From contig JAILMJ010000028.1 in the NCBI GenBank assembly GCA_024692685.1, positions 1 through 32,758 of the forward strand: 32,758 nucleotides of DNA, in the 5' to 3' direction. The translations under genes and the position numbers were made by a program. This document shows positions 9,925 through 16,889 of the stretch, piece after piece; the stretch's first letter is position 1; each line of letters begins with the position of its first letter. The notes under the pieces are model-generated. The model saw only the letters and a program-made list of their open reading frames with translations, had not been told where the DNA came from and did not search any database. This stretch comes from Clostridia bacterium (GTDB lineage Bacteria > Bacillota > Clostridia > Oscillospirales > Acutalibacteraceae).

Positions 9925-10557
9925 TTATTTCTTTATGCTGTCACGGATGAGAACGATGCCGCCCTTGGGGCCGGGGATGGCGCCCTTAATGGCTACAAGG
10001 TTATTCTCCGCGTCAACCTTAGCTATCAAAAGATTCTGAATGGTTACTCTCTCAACACCGAGATGGCCGGCGAGCTTCTTTCCTTTATATACTCTTGAAG
10101 GATCGGAGCAGGCGCCGAGGGAACCTGCGTGTCTGGCAACGGGGCCGGTACCGTGGGACTCTTTGAGTCTTCCGAAGTTCCATCTCTTGATGGCGCCGGC
10201 TGTGCCTTTACCTTTGCTGGTACCGCTTACGTCAACTTTGTCACCCGCGGCAAAAATGTCTGCGGTGATGGTGTCGCCGATGTTGAGCGAATCGATATCG
10301 TCAAGCTTGAACTCTTTGAGGGTTTTCTTGGCGATTACGTCATTCTTCTTGAAATGACCTGTCATGGGCTTGTTTACACGCTGAACCTTGATGTCGCCGA
10401 AGCCGAGCTGAACAGCCTCATAGCCGTCGTTCTCAACCGTCTTCTTCATAACGACGTTGCAAGGACCTGCCTCAACAACCGTTACGGGAATAACGTTTCC
10501 CTTTTCGTCGAAGATCTGAGTCATACCGATCTTCTTGCCGATAAGTGCTTTCTGCAT
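9925..10557 (-). CDS. rplC: 50S ribosomal protein L3
   Basis: Early-assembly 23S rRNA-binding protein reaching toward the peptidyl-transferase centre, 210 residues. It starts MQKALIGKKIGMTQIFDEKG. The central extension contains HGTGPVARHAGSLGACSDPS and VYKGKKLAGHLGVERVT, the L3 signature area. A 61-bp spacer separates it from rpsJ. Confidence 0.98.
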   Translation of the reverse strand: MQKALIGKKIGMTQIFDEKGNVIPVTVVEAGPCNVVMKKTVENDGYEAVQLGFGDIKVQRVNKPMTGHFKKNDVIAKKTLKEFKLDDIDSLNIGDTITADIFAAGDKVDVSGTSKGKGTAGAIKRWNFGRLKESHGTGPVARHAGSLGACSDPSRVYKGKKLAGHLGVERVTIQNLLIAKVDAENNLVAIKGAIPGPKGGIVLIRDSIKK

Positions 10558-10618
10558 ATTAGCATCCTCCTTTGGTTATTGGTTGACCTTTGAGCCAACT
10601 TGACCTGCATAGTCAAAA

Positions 10619-10930
10619 TCAGAGTTTGATCTCGATTTCAACGCCTGCGGGAAGCTCAAGACCCGTCAATGCCTCAACTGTCTTCTGTGAGGGATTGATA
10701 ATGTCAATGAGTCTTTTGTGTGTTCTTTGTTCAAACTGTTCGCGGCTGTCCTTATACTTATGAACTGCGCGAAGAATTGTGACGACTTCTTTTTCGGTGG
10801 GGAGAGGAACGGGGCCGCTGACTGTGGCGTTTGTTCTCTTAGCCGTCTCAACGATCTTCTCTGCCGACTTGTCAACGAGAGTGTGATCGTAACCCTTGAG
10901 TCTGATTCTCATTTTTCCCTTAACTGCCAT
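10619..10930 (-). CDS. rpsJ: 30S ribosomal protein S10
   Basis: First gene of the operon. S10 is a small-subunit head protein and, as NusE, part of antitermination complexes with NusB. Its 103 residues match the family length, including the signature around [17 protein letters not shown]. The start is preceded by TAAGGAGG. A promoter at 11380-11408 implies a leader of about 440 nt. No rpsL-rpsG-fusA-tuf genes precede it within the window. Confidence 0.98.
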   Translation of the reverse strand: MAVKGKMRIRLKGYDHTLVDKSAEKIVETAKRTNATVSGPVPLPTEKEVVTILRAVHKYKDSREQFEQRTHKRLIDIINPSQKTVEALTGLELPAGVEIEIKL

Positions 10931-10937
10931 TGGAATG

Positions 10938-11372
10938 CCTCCTTAAAATTTGGCGGGCATGCAAAATTGTGTAAACCGACCCGGGTGTTTCAACCCTTCC
11001 GATTCAAAAACCGGAAAACACTTTCCGGAGCAATCGATAAGCACATATTTGCCCGGAGGTAAACCCTCCTTGATATTCCGATACAATCTGGGCCGAGGGA
11101 AATCGGCACAGCTGCCGCCGCAATATCCTCCGCCCGGCATTTCCCATCATTCTGCTCAAAATAACACGGCTTTCGCAAGCAACCGCAGCTTTGAGCACTA
11201 TGACGAAAAACCTCGGGCAAAGCATAGTGAAGCTTTTCGGAACATTTAATCGCCCGGTTTAAAATCGGACATACTCCGCGGAAATTCCCCGCCTCATGGG
11301 CGGCCACCTCCCGCATCATCGCATATCATAATGCCGAGTTCAGGGCGCAATTACCCCTACTTACTCAGCATG
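10938..11372 (-). promoter_or_regulatory. Long structured 5' leader of the S10-spc operon with attenuator-like hairpin
   Basis: From the predicted start near 11372 to rpsJ there are about 440 nt with no convincing gene. Several hairpins are visible on the minus strand. One is a 5-bp GGAGG/CCTCC stem near 11050-11065. The key one is a perfect 7-bp stem, CCGGAAA with TTTCCGG (11011-11017 with 11022-11028), followed at once by five T residues (11006-11010), which is terminator-like. Flanking CGATT and AATCG segments could extend or compete with that stem. A further GGGT/ACCC hairpin precedes the ribosome-binding site. The length and the terminator-like element suggest regulation by attenuation or by a ribosomal protein, but the ligand is unknown. 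It does not resemble the E. coli S10 leader as I know it. Confidence 0.6.
11006..11028 (-). terminator. Putative attenuator hairpin in the rpsJ leader
   Basis: A perfect 7-bp stem (CCGGAAA / TTTCCGG) with a 4-nt loop is followed on the minus strand by TTTTT, about 80 nt before the rpsJ start. The T run is short, so termination would be partial, which fits an attenuator better than an operon end. Confidence 0.5.
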
Positions 11373-11379
11373 CCTTGAT

Positions 11380-11408
11380 ACTATATCACAACATATTTAT
11401 AATGTCAA
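11380..11408 (-). promoter_or_regulatory. Vegetative promoter of the S10-spc operon
   Basis: On the minus strand a perfect TTGACA (11403-11408) and TATAGT (11380-11385) are separated by 17 bp within AT-rich DNA. This is close to the housekeeping sigma consensus and suits a strong ribosomal promoter. The start is expected near 11372. Confidence 0.88.
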
Positions 11409-11640
11409 CAATTATTTTAAATATTTTTTTGCTTTTTTCAGAAGCCGTTTTTGTTAGAATTTCAACACTTCCGGGCGTTCGCGAAAAAGTCTGAGAAGAT
11501 ACAATATATAATGTAATAATAGGGCCACCATATCTTGTGCTTTGCGCAGCTTTATCCACAATTTACGGGATGCTGCTGAAAACAGGTTTTCTGATATACT
11601 TCTTTACTGCGGAACTCCCCCGAAAAAACGTATAAAAGAT

Positions 11641-11674
11641 AAAAGGCGGAGAACAAAAATGTTCTCCGTCTTTT
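11641..11674 (-). terminator. Rho-independent terminator of the small RNA or WG-repeat gene
   Basis: A 15-bp stem with one mismatch (11641-11655 with 11660-11674) has a 4-nt loop and is flanked by T-rich sequence on both strands. On the minus strand it ends the candidate small RNA and would also stop any transcript coming from the WG-repeat gene. Confidence 0.88.
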
Positions 11675-11733
11675 ACCGGATGGCTCTGTCATTGTCGCTC
11701 ACAAATGCAGATACATAGATAAAAATCTATGGT
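11641..11733 (-). ncRNA. Candidate small RNA (about 93 nt) with own promoter and terminator
   Basis: The promoter at 11740-11768 would start a minus-strand transcript near 11733 that ends at the strong terminator hairpin 11641-11674. No reading frame with a ribosome-binding site is visible. Three hairpins can be drawn: a perfect 7-bp CATAGAT/ATCTATG stem with a TTTT loop, an imperfect CATTTGT/ACAATG stem, and the terminator. TTACC near the 5' end can also pair with GGTAA just before the terminator, closing the first two into a multibranch. A short TCCG/CGGA alternative stem overlaps the terminator's left arm. It matches no RNA family I recognise (not 6S, SRP RNA or tmRNA). It could be a trans-acting RNA or a prematurely terminated leader upstream of the S10 operon promoter. 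Confidence 0.55.
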
Positions 11734-11739
11734 AAGCGT

Positions 11740-11768
11740 ATTATACATAAAAATATAAGATAAGTCAA
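11740..11768 (-). promoter_or_regulatory. Promoter of the candidate small RNA
   Basis: TTGACT (11763-11768) and a perfect TATAAT (11740-11745) lie 17 bp apart on the minus strand. It sits about 60 bp past the end of the WG-repeat gene, so it cannot serve that gene. Confidence 0.8.
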
Positions 11769-11829
11769 GGGGTTTTTTATATTTTTACATTGATTTTTTC
11801 AATTTTTTTCGCTTCTTTCCAAACGGGAA

Positions 11830-12996
11830 TTATGCGGCCGGTTCCGTTGGGACAGCGGCCGTTTCAGCCGGAGTTAAAAATTCGGCGCTCACCCAGCCGT
11901 CAGCTGTGTTGTAGGTGGTGTGAGCCCACCCCGAAACAATCTCCGTGACTGTGATAACGGTTCCGTTCGGAATCTTGGCGATTATCTGAGACGTCGGGTC
12001 GGCTGAGGCTCTGAGATTCAATATGCTGCCCGAAGTTGTAACCCTGTAATCACTGCCTGTTGCCGCTGTTTGAGATGTCTCCTCCTGGGCGGCGGTTGTA
12101 TTGGCGGCGCTGTAAATGTCTTCGTTGACCGTCAAAACTCCCCACCTGCCGTCTTTTTCGGCAAAATACTTTCCGTCTCTGCCCTGGAGAATATTCTCAA
12201 ATTCAAACGCCACAACCGGATTGCCCTGTCTGTCTATAAGTCCGCACATTCCGTTCTTTTTTGCAGGGGCAAGACCGTTTCTGAAAGTGTATGCGCCTTC
12301 GCTGCCTATTGATTCAAATTCAAACGGTATTACCGCAGAACCGCTTTCGTCTATATAACCCCAACTGCCTCCCTTGCGAACGGGAGCAAGGCCCTCGGAA
12401 AAGTCAAGGGCGCTGTCGTATGAGAGACCTATCATAAGCTGAAGTCGTTCATTGACATAGCCGTACTTTGCTTTGCTTCCGAGAGAATCGGAAACGGGAT
12501 AAAGCCCGGGCTCAAGCGCAGGACTGCCGGGGACAACCGCCTCCCCGTAGCCTTTCTCATCTGTCCAGGAAAGACGGTTGGCGGATGAATCCCAACACGG
12601 CGTCTTTTCCGGCTGAACAGGGCCGTGATACTGCTTTCTGGTGAACTTCGCGGCGTCAACATCTATGAGAAGCATATATTCGGAAACGGGTCCCTCCGCA
12701 ACAAACCTGATGTCTCTCCAGTTTTCGCTCACGGAGTAAACCTTATCCTGAGCCGCCTCATCGGAAATCTTTCCGTCAAAGGACAGAAGGCCTTTTTTAC
12801 CGTTGGAACCGGTATAAACCAGAACCTTTTCGCTCAGACATTCCGCTCCCGTTACACCGTCAAGTCCTTCGGTCGAAAACGAACAGCCGGCCGCCTTTAT
12901 TTTCTGCTGTTTATTGCGGGATATTGCCGCAAACGCCCCGGCAACAACAGCAACAATTATAATTGCAATTCCGGTTATTTTAATAAGTTTTCCCAC
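11830..12996 (-). CDS. Membrane-anchored WG-repeat protein with C-terminal SH3b domain
   Basis: Function unknown; probably an extracytoplasmic, wall- or ligand-binding protein. I chose the GTG start at 12994-12996, with AAGGAGG seven bases upstream, giving 388 residues. Residues about 5-26 form one hydrophobic segment (ITGIAIIIVAVVAGAFAAI) acting as an uncleaved anchor or signal. The middle carries WG (beta) repeats such as GLAPVRKGGSWGYIDESG, GLAPAKKNGMCGLIDRQG and FAEKDGRWGVLTV. After a Thr/Ala/Gln-rich linker comes a bacterial SH3 domain of about 60 residues with GSILNLRASADPTSQIIAKI and GWAHTTYNTADGWVSAEFL, followed by an Ala/Pro tail. The gene is divergent from lacZ and appears monocistronic. 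Domain calls are secure; the biological role is not known. Confidence 0.88.
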   Translation of the reverse strand: MGKLIKITGIAIIIVAVVAGAFAAISRNKQQKIKAAGCSFSTEGLDGVTGAECLSEKVLVYTGSNGKKGLLSFDGKISDEAAQDKVYSVSENWRDIRFVAEGPVSEYMLLIDVDAAKFTRKQYHGPVQPEKTPCWDSSANRLSWTDEKGYGEAVVPGSPALEPGLYPVSDSLGSKAKYGYVNERLQLMIGLSYDSALDFSEGLAPVRKGGSWGYIDESGSAVIPFEFESIGSEGAYTFRNGLAPAKKNGMCGLIDRQGNPVVAFEFENILQGRDGKYFAEKDGRWGVLTVNEDIYSAANTTAAQEETSQTAATGSDYRVTTSGSILNLRASADPTSQIIAKIPNGTVITVTEIVSGWAHTTYNTADGWVSAEFLTPAETAAVPTEPAA

Positions 12997-13051
12997 TTTT
13001 ATGCCTCCTTCCCGGTTATCCCGGCATCCGCCGGTTACTCTTCCTGCTTCG

Positions 13052-13080
13052 ATTTTAACACAGAAGAGATAAAAGAGCAA
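13052..13080 (-). promoter_or_regulatory. Promoter of the WG-repeat gene
   Basis: TTGCTC (13075-13080) and TAAAAT (13052-13057) are 17 bp apart on the minus strand, about 55 bp before the GTG start. It is back to back with the lacZ promoter. Confidence 0.65.
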
Positions 13081-13107
13081 TTGTTTTCCGAAAAATGAAA
13101 AATGAAT

Positions 13108-13136
13108 TTGACCGTAATATAAGTTTATGATAAAAT
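13108..13136 (+). promoter_or_regulatory. Promoter of lacZ
   Basis: TTGACC (13108-13113) and TAAAAT (13131-13136) lie 17 bp apart, 35 bp before the lacZ start codon. I see no clear operator palindrome, CRE-like site or adjacent regulator gene, so the mode of regulation cannot be read from this window. Confidence 0.78.
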
Positions 13137-13171
13137 AGAAAGGTAATTACACGAACACAAGGAGAGCAGAT

Positions 13172-16100
13172 ATGACAACCGATATGAAATACTGGGAAAA
13201 CCCGTACATAATCAAGGAAAACAAGGAGGACGGCCACAATACCGCGCTTCCCCGCGGAAGTGTTGAGGATGCCGTTTCCGGCAAGGACGCCCCCGATTTT
13301 CTTTCTTTGAACGGCATTTGGAAATTCTACTGGCAAACGGGTGTTGACAATATCGGCCCGGATTATCTTGCCGAAGACTTCGATGACAGTTCCTGGGACA
13401 GTATCGAGGTTCCCTCACTCTGGCAGTTAAAGGGTTACGGCAAACCGATTTATCTTTGCGCCTCCTACCCGAGAGCTTTGTCAACAAATAAAAAAGAGAT
13501 ACCGAAAATCAATCATTCCCTCAATGAAGTCGGCATTTACCGCCGTACATTCAGCGTGCCGGAGAGTTTCGCAGGCAAGAGGATTTTTATCCATTTCGGC
13601 GCGGTCAAGGCAGGTTTTTTCCTTTACATAAACAATAAAAAGGTCGGTTATTCGCAGGGCTCCATGACCCCCGCTGAGTTTGATATCACGGACTACGTGA
13701 AAGACGGTGAAAACCAACTCACCGCCGAGGTTTACCGCTACACCGACGGCACATATCTTGAAGACCAGGATATGTGGTTCCTCTGCGGAATTTACAGGGA
13801 TGTTTACCTCTACGCCGAAGAGAATATCTGTATAAAGGACTTCTTTGCCGATGCCGGCCTCACGAACGGTTATACCGACGGTAAGCTCAATCTTGAGGTG
13901 ACTCTTTTCAACTGCGGAGAGGCGAAAAACTGCACAGTTGAAGCCCTCCTCTATGACGGCGGCAAAGCCGAAAAGGTTGGCTCGGAAACCCTTGAAGTCA
14001 AGGGCGGGAAAACCGTGCTTCACTTTAACTGCATCAAGGAAAATATTAAGGCGTGGAGCGCGGAAACGCCCTCGCTTTACCGCCTCGCCATCGTGCTTAA
14101 ATCCGGCAAAAAAACACTGAGCGCAAAGTCTGTCAGGATTGGCTTCAAGAAAGTTGAGATCATCGGCAACGTTTTGCATATCAACGGAAAACGGGTTATC
14201 ATCAAGGGCGTTAACCGCCACGATTTCGACCCTGATAACGGCTGGGCAACTCCTCTTGAAAGATACAGCCAGGATCTTTATCTGATGAAGAGGGCAAACA
14301 TAAACGCAATCAGAACAAGCCACTATCCGAACAAGGAAATTCTCTATGATATGGCTGATGAGCTCGGCTTTTATGTTATGGATGAGGCCGACATCGAAAC
14401 TCACGGTGTCCGCAGGAAAAACTGCCCCGGTGACAACCCCGAATTCAAAGAGGCGGTCATCGACAGGGCAAGAAGAATGGTTTTGCGCGATCGCAGCCAC
14501 GCCTGCGTCTGCTTCTGGTCACTTGGCAACGAGGCGGGTGACGGCAGCAACTTTATGCACGAAAAGCAGGCTATTCTCGAGCTCGACAGGAGCCGTCCTA
14601 TTCACTACGAAGGAGACTTTGATTTCACCAAATCCGATTTCATCAGCAGAATGTATCCCGTTGAGGCAGTGGTTGACTGCCTGAGGAACAAGAGAGAGGT
14701 CAAAATTTCGGCCTTTGACAATATCGCTAACGCCCTCGCGGCGGACAACAAGCCCGTCCCCGAAAAGGTCTACGCCGACCATCCCGTTATCTACTGCGAA
14801 TACGCTCATGCCATGGAAAACAGTCTGGGCAATTTCAAAGAGTATGTTGACGATTTCGAGAATTATGAGCACATGGCAGGCGGCTTTATCTGGGATTATG
14901 TTGACCAGTCCATCAGGAAGACGGAAAACGGCTGTGACCGGTGGCTTTACGGCGGCGACTTCGATGAAGGTATTTCAAGTTATTACTTCTGCGCCAACGG
15001 AATCATCACCGCGGACAGACAGCCTCAGCCTTCCTATTACGAAGTTAAAAAGGTTTATTCAAACCTTGAAGCAAAGGACTGCGACGCGGCAAACGGCACG
15101 GTTATACTGAAAAACAAAAATGTCTTCACGGACACCTCGGATATTGTTTTCGCCTGGTCGCTTACCCTTGACGGCGAAGAGGTTAAGAGCGGGGAAATCA
15201 CGGACCTTGTAATAGCTCCAATGTCCGAAGAGGCTGTGACTCTGTCTTATGATATAAAGGAATACGGCAAAGGCGAGCTCATTCTCACGGTCTGCTTCAG
15301 GCAGAAGAGCGACAGGCCCTGGGCTCCCGCGGGATACGAAATTTCTTTCTCCCAGATTGTCATCAGGGAAAAAGCGGCAGCGGACAGAAAACCCGCCGTG
15401 GGCAACCTCAAATTCAGGGTGACGGGCAAGAGCGCCGTAATCAAGGGCGATAATTTCAGCGCAAGGATAACAAACGGTTCTCTTTCATCGCTCGAATATA
15501 ACGGCGGCGAACTCATAACCGTACCTATGAAGCCCGACTTTTTCAGGCCTCTTACGGATAACGACCGCGGATATCTGAACTTCGTGGCTCCGATATCGGG
15601 AATCCATCCGCTTTATCAGTGGAAACGCTCAACAGCGATGACCGTCTGTTCCTCCCTCACTGCTTCCTCCGTATCGGGAGGCGTGGAAGTAAAAGTTAAG
15701 TGGAACGCTCCGTTTACAAGCGGAGTCGCCACCACATATCTGTTCTCCCCCGACGGTGATGTAACGGTTTCCCACTCGGCATCCGGTCTTCTCCTTCCTA
15801 TGCTCAAAGTCGGCGTAAGAATGGGCATAAACAGACAATTCTGCAATGCCTCGTGGTACGGCAGAGGCCCGCAGGAAACCTACTGCGACAGAAAGACGGG
15901 CGCAAAAATAGCAAGACACTCCCTGTCAGTCGACGAACTCGAGCACAGATATATGCGTCCCCAGGAAAACGGCCACCGCACGGATGTCAGGTCTCTGTCG
16001 GTTACAAACGATAACGGCAGCGGCATAGTCATCGACGCCATGGACATTCCGTTCGGCTTCAACCTTTCATATTACAATCCCGATAAACTTGATAAGGCAA

Positions 16101-16264
16101 CCCATCTTTATGAGCTTGTAAAAGACGATTATATTACTCTTTCCTTAGACGCGGCGGAGAGGGGCGTCGGCGGAGATATGCCGGGCTGCGCCTACCTTCA
16201 CAAGCCCTACAAACTTAAAAGCGGAAAGACTTATTCATTCACATTCAGGATTTCAAAGAAATGA
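13172..16264 (+). CDS. lacZ: Beta-galactosidase, glycoside hydrolase family 2 (LacZ type)
   Basis: Hydrolyses terminal beta-galactosides such as lactose. No signal peptide is seen, so it is probably cytosolic. The 1030 residues match the E. coli LacZ type (1024). Order: N-terminal sugar-binding jelly roll (LSLNGIWKFYWQTG onward), immunoglobulin-like domain, TIM barrel, second Ig-like domain and a C-terminal small-chain (Bgal_small_N) domain. In the barrel are IIKGVNRHDFDPDNGWA, AIRTSHYPN, the acid/base glutamate Glu454 in WSLGNEAGDG, and the nucleophile Glu543 in YCEYAHAMENSLGN. The start has AAGGAG seven to eight bases upstream. No transporter or sugar regulator adjoins it. The stop overlaps the next gene by four bases (ATGA). 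Strict lactose preference cannot be proven from sequence. Confidence 0.96.
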   Translation: MTTDMKYWENPYIIKENKEDGHNTALPRGSVEDAVSGKDAPDFLSLNGIWKFYWQTGVDNIGPDYLAEDFDDSSWDSIEVPSLWQLKGYGKPIYLCASYPRALSTNKKEIPKINHSLNEVGIYRRTFSVPESFAGKRIFIHFGAVKAGFFLYINNKKVGYSQGSMTPAEFDITDYVKDGENQLTAEVYRYTDGTYLEDQDMWFLCGIYRDVYLYAEENICIKDFFADAGLTNGYTDGKLNLEVTLFNCGEAKNCTVEALLYDGGKAEKVGSETLEVKGGKTVLHFNCIKENIKAWSAETPSLYRLAIVLKSGKKTLSAKSVRIGFKKVEIIGNVLHINGKRVIIKGVNRHDFDPDNGWATPLERYSQDLYLMKRANINAIRTSHYPNKEILYDMADELGFYVMDEADIETHGVRRKNCPGDNPEFKEAVIDRARRMVLRDRSHACVCFWSLGNEAGDGSNFMHEKQAILELDRSRPIHYEGDFDFTKSDFISRMYPVEAVVDCLRNKREVKISAFDNIANALAADNKPVPEKVYADHPVIYCEYAHAMENSLGNFKEYVDDFENYEHMAGGFIWDYVDQSIRKTENGCDRWLYGGDFDEGISSYYFCANGIITADRQPQPSYYEVKKVYSNLEAKDCDAANGTVILKNKNVFTDTSDIVFAWSLTLDGEEVKSGEITDLVIAPMSEEAVTLSYDIKEYGKGELILTVCFRQKSDRPWAPAGYEISFSQIVIREKAAADRKPAVGNLKFRVTGKSAVIKGDNFSARITNGSLSSLEYNGGELITVPMKPDFFRPLTDNDRGYLNFVAPISGIHPLYQWKRSTAMTVCSSLTASSVSGGVEVKVKWNAPFTSGVATTYLFSPDGDVTVSHSASGLLLPMLKVGVRMGINRQFCNASWYGRGPQETYCDRKTGAKIARHSLSVDELEHRYMRPQENGHRTDVRSLSVTNDNGSGIVIDAMDIPFGFNLSYYNPDKLDKATHLYELVKDDYITLSLDAAERGVGGDMPGCAYLHKPYKLKSGKTYSFTFRISKK

Positions 16265-16734
16265 ACAAAACCAACGCGATGCGCCTGCTTGACAGCGCAG
16301 GAATAGAATACGAAACCTTCGAATATGAGGTTGACGAAAGCGATCTTTCCGGAGCGTCAATAGTGCGCAAAACGGGCAAAGACAAGGACATCGTTTTCAA
16401 AACTCTTGTGTTTTCCGGGGAAAAGGGCGGAATGGGCGTGTGCTGCATTCCCGTGTTTGACGAGCTTGACTTAAAAAAGACCGCAAAGGTATTCGGTGAG
16501 AAAAAGATAGAAATGCTCCATGTAAAGGACCTTCTCAAAACCACCGGATACATAAGGGGAGGCTGTTCTCCCATAGGGATGAAGAAACAGTTTCCCACAG
16601 TCATTGACGAAACCGCCACGCTTTTTGACAAAATATTCGTGAGCGGCGGAATGAGAGGACTTATGCTCGGTATAAACCCACAGGAACTTGCCGATTATAT
16701 CGGCGCAACCTTTCACGATGTGACAGTTTCATAA
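16261..16734 (+). CDS. YbaK/EbsC-family aminoacyl-tRNA deacylase
   Basis: Predicted trans-editing enzyme that hydrolyses mischarged tRNA, typically Cys-tRNA(Pro), in the cytosol. The 157 residues form a complete YbaK domain, with IVFKTLVFSGEKGG, AKVFGEKKIEMLHVKDL and the family signature GYIRGGCSPIGMKKQFPTVI, then FVSGGMRGLMLGINPQELA. It overlaps the lacZ stop by four bases and is probably translated by coupling. The pairing with lacZ has no evident functional logic. YbaK is the likeliest subgroup, but specificity within the family (YbaK, ProX and others) is not determined by sequence alone. Confidence 0.93.
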   Translation: MNKTNAMRLLDSAGIEYETFEYEVDESDLSGASIVRKTGKDKDIVFKTLVFSGEKGGMGVCCIPVFDELDLKKTAKVFGEKKIEMLHVKDLLKTTGYIRGGCSPIGMKKQFPTVIDETATLFDKIFVSGGMRGLMLGINPQELADYIGATFHDVTVS

Positions 16735-16741
16735 AAGAGAG

Positions 16742-16774
16742 AAATCCGGAGTGATGTGCAATCACTCCGGATTT
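16742..16774 (+). terminator. Hairpin terminator after lacZ-ybaK
   Basis: A perfect 14-bp stem (16742-16755 with 16761-16774) with a 5-nt loop begins seven bases after the stop. The T tract after it is weak, but the DNA is AT-rich and the stem very stable. Confidence 0.78.
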
Positions 16775-16812
16775 GATTTGCCGAAAATATATGTTAATTT
16801 TTTAATATTAAC

Positions 16813-16841
16813 TTGTAATTTTCATATTTATTATTTATAAT
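16813..16841 (+). promoter_or_regulatory. Promoter of the FGGY kinase-mre-mnmE run
   Basis: TTGTAA (16813-16818) and a perfect TATAAT (16836-16841) are 17 bp apart, about 50 bp before the kinase start. No other clear promoter was seen in the short gaps down to 25808. Confidence 0.8.
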
Positions 16842-16889
16842 GTAATAAACTGTGGCGGTATGTCCTATTTTATCCGAGGAGGAAACATT

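Noticed and set aside
10990-11319. Frames of 109 and 73 codons on the minus strand in the rpsJ leader
   Set aside because: They overlap each other and the hairpins, have no good ribosome-binding site and show no recognisable domain. The region is better explained as leader RNA.
11552-11560. A perfect DnaA-box sequence TTATCCACA
   Set aside because: Only one copy was noticed, with no cluster, AT-rich unwinding element or dnaA/dnaN nearby, so it does not indicate an origin.
13481-14500. A 339-codon minus-strand frame opposite lacZ
   Set aside because: It lies fully antisense to the catalytic half of a well-supported gene, and its composition is what the reverse complement of lacZ codons gives.
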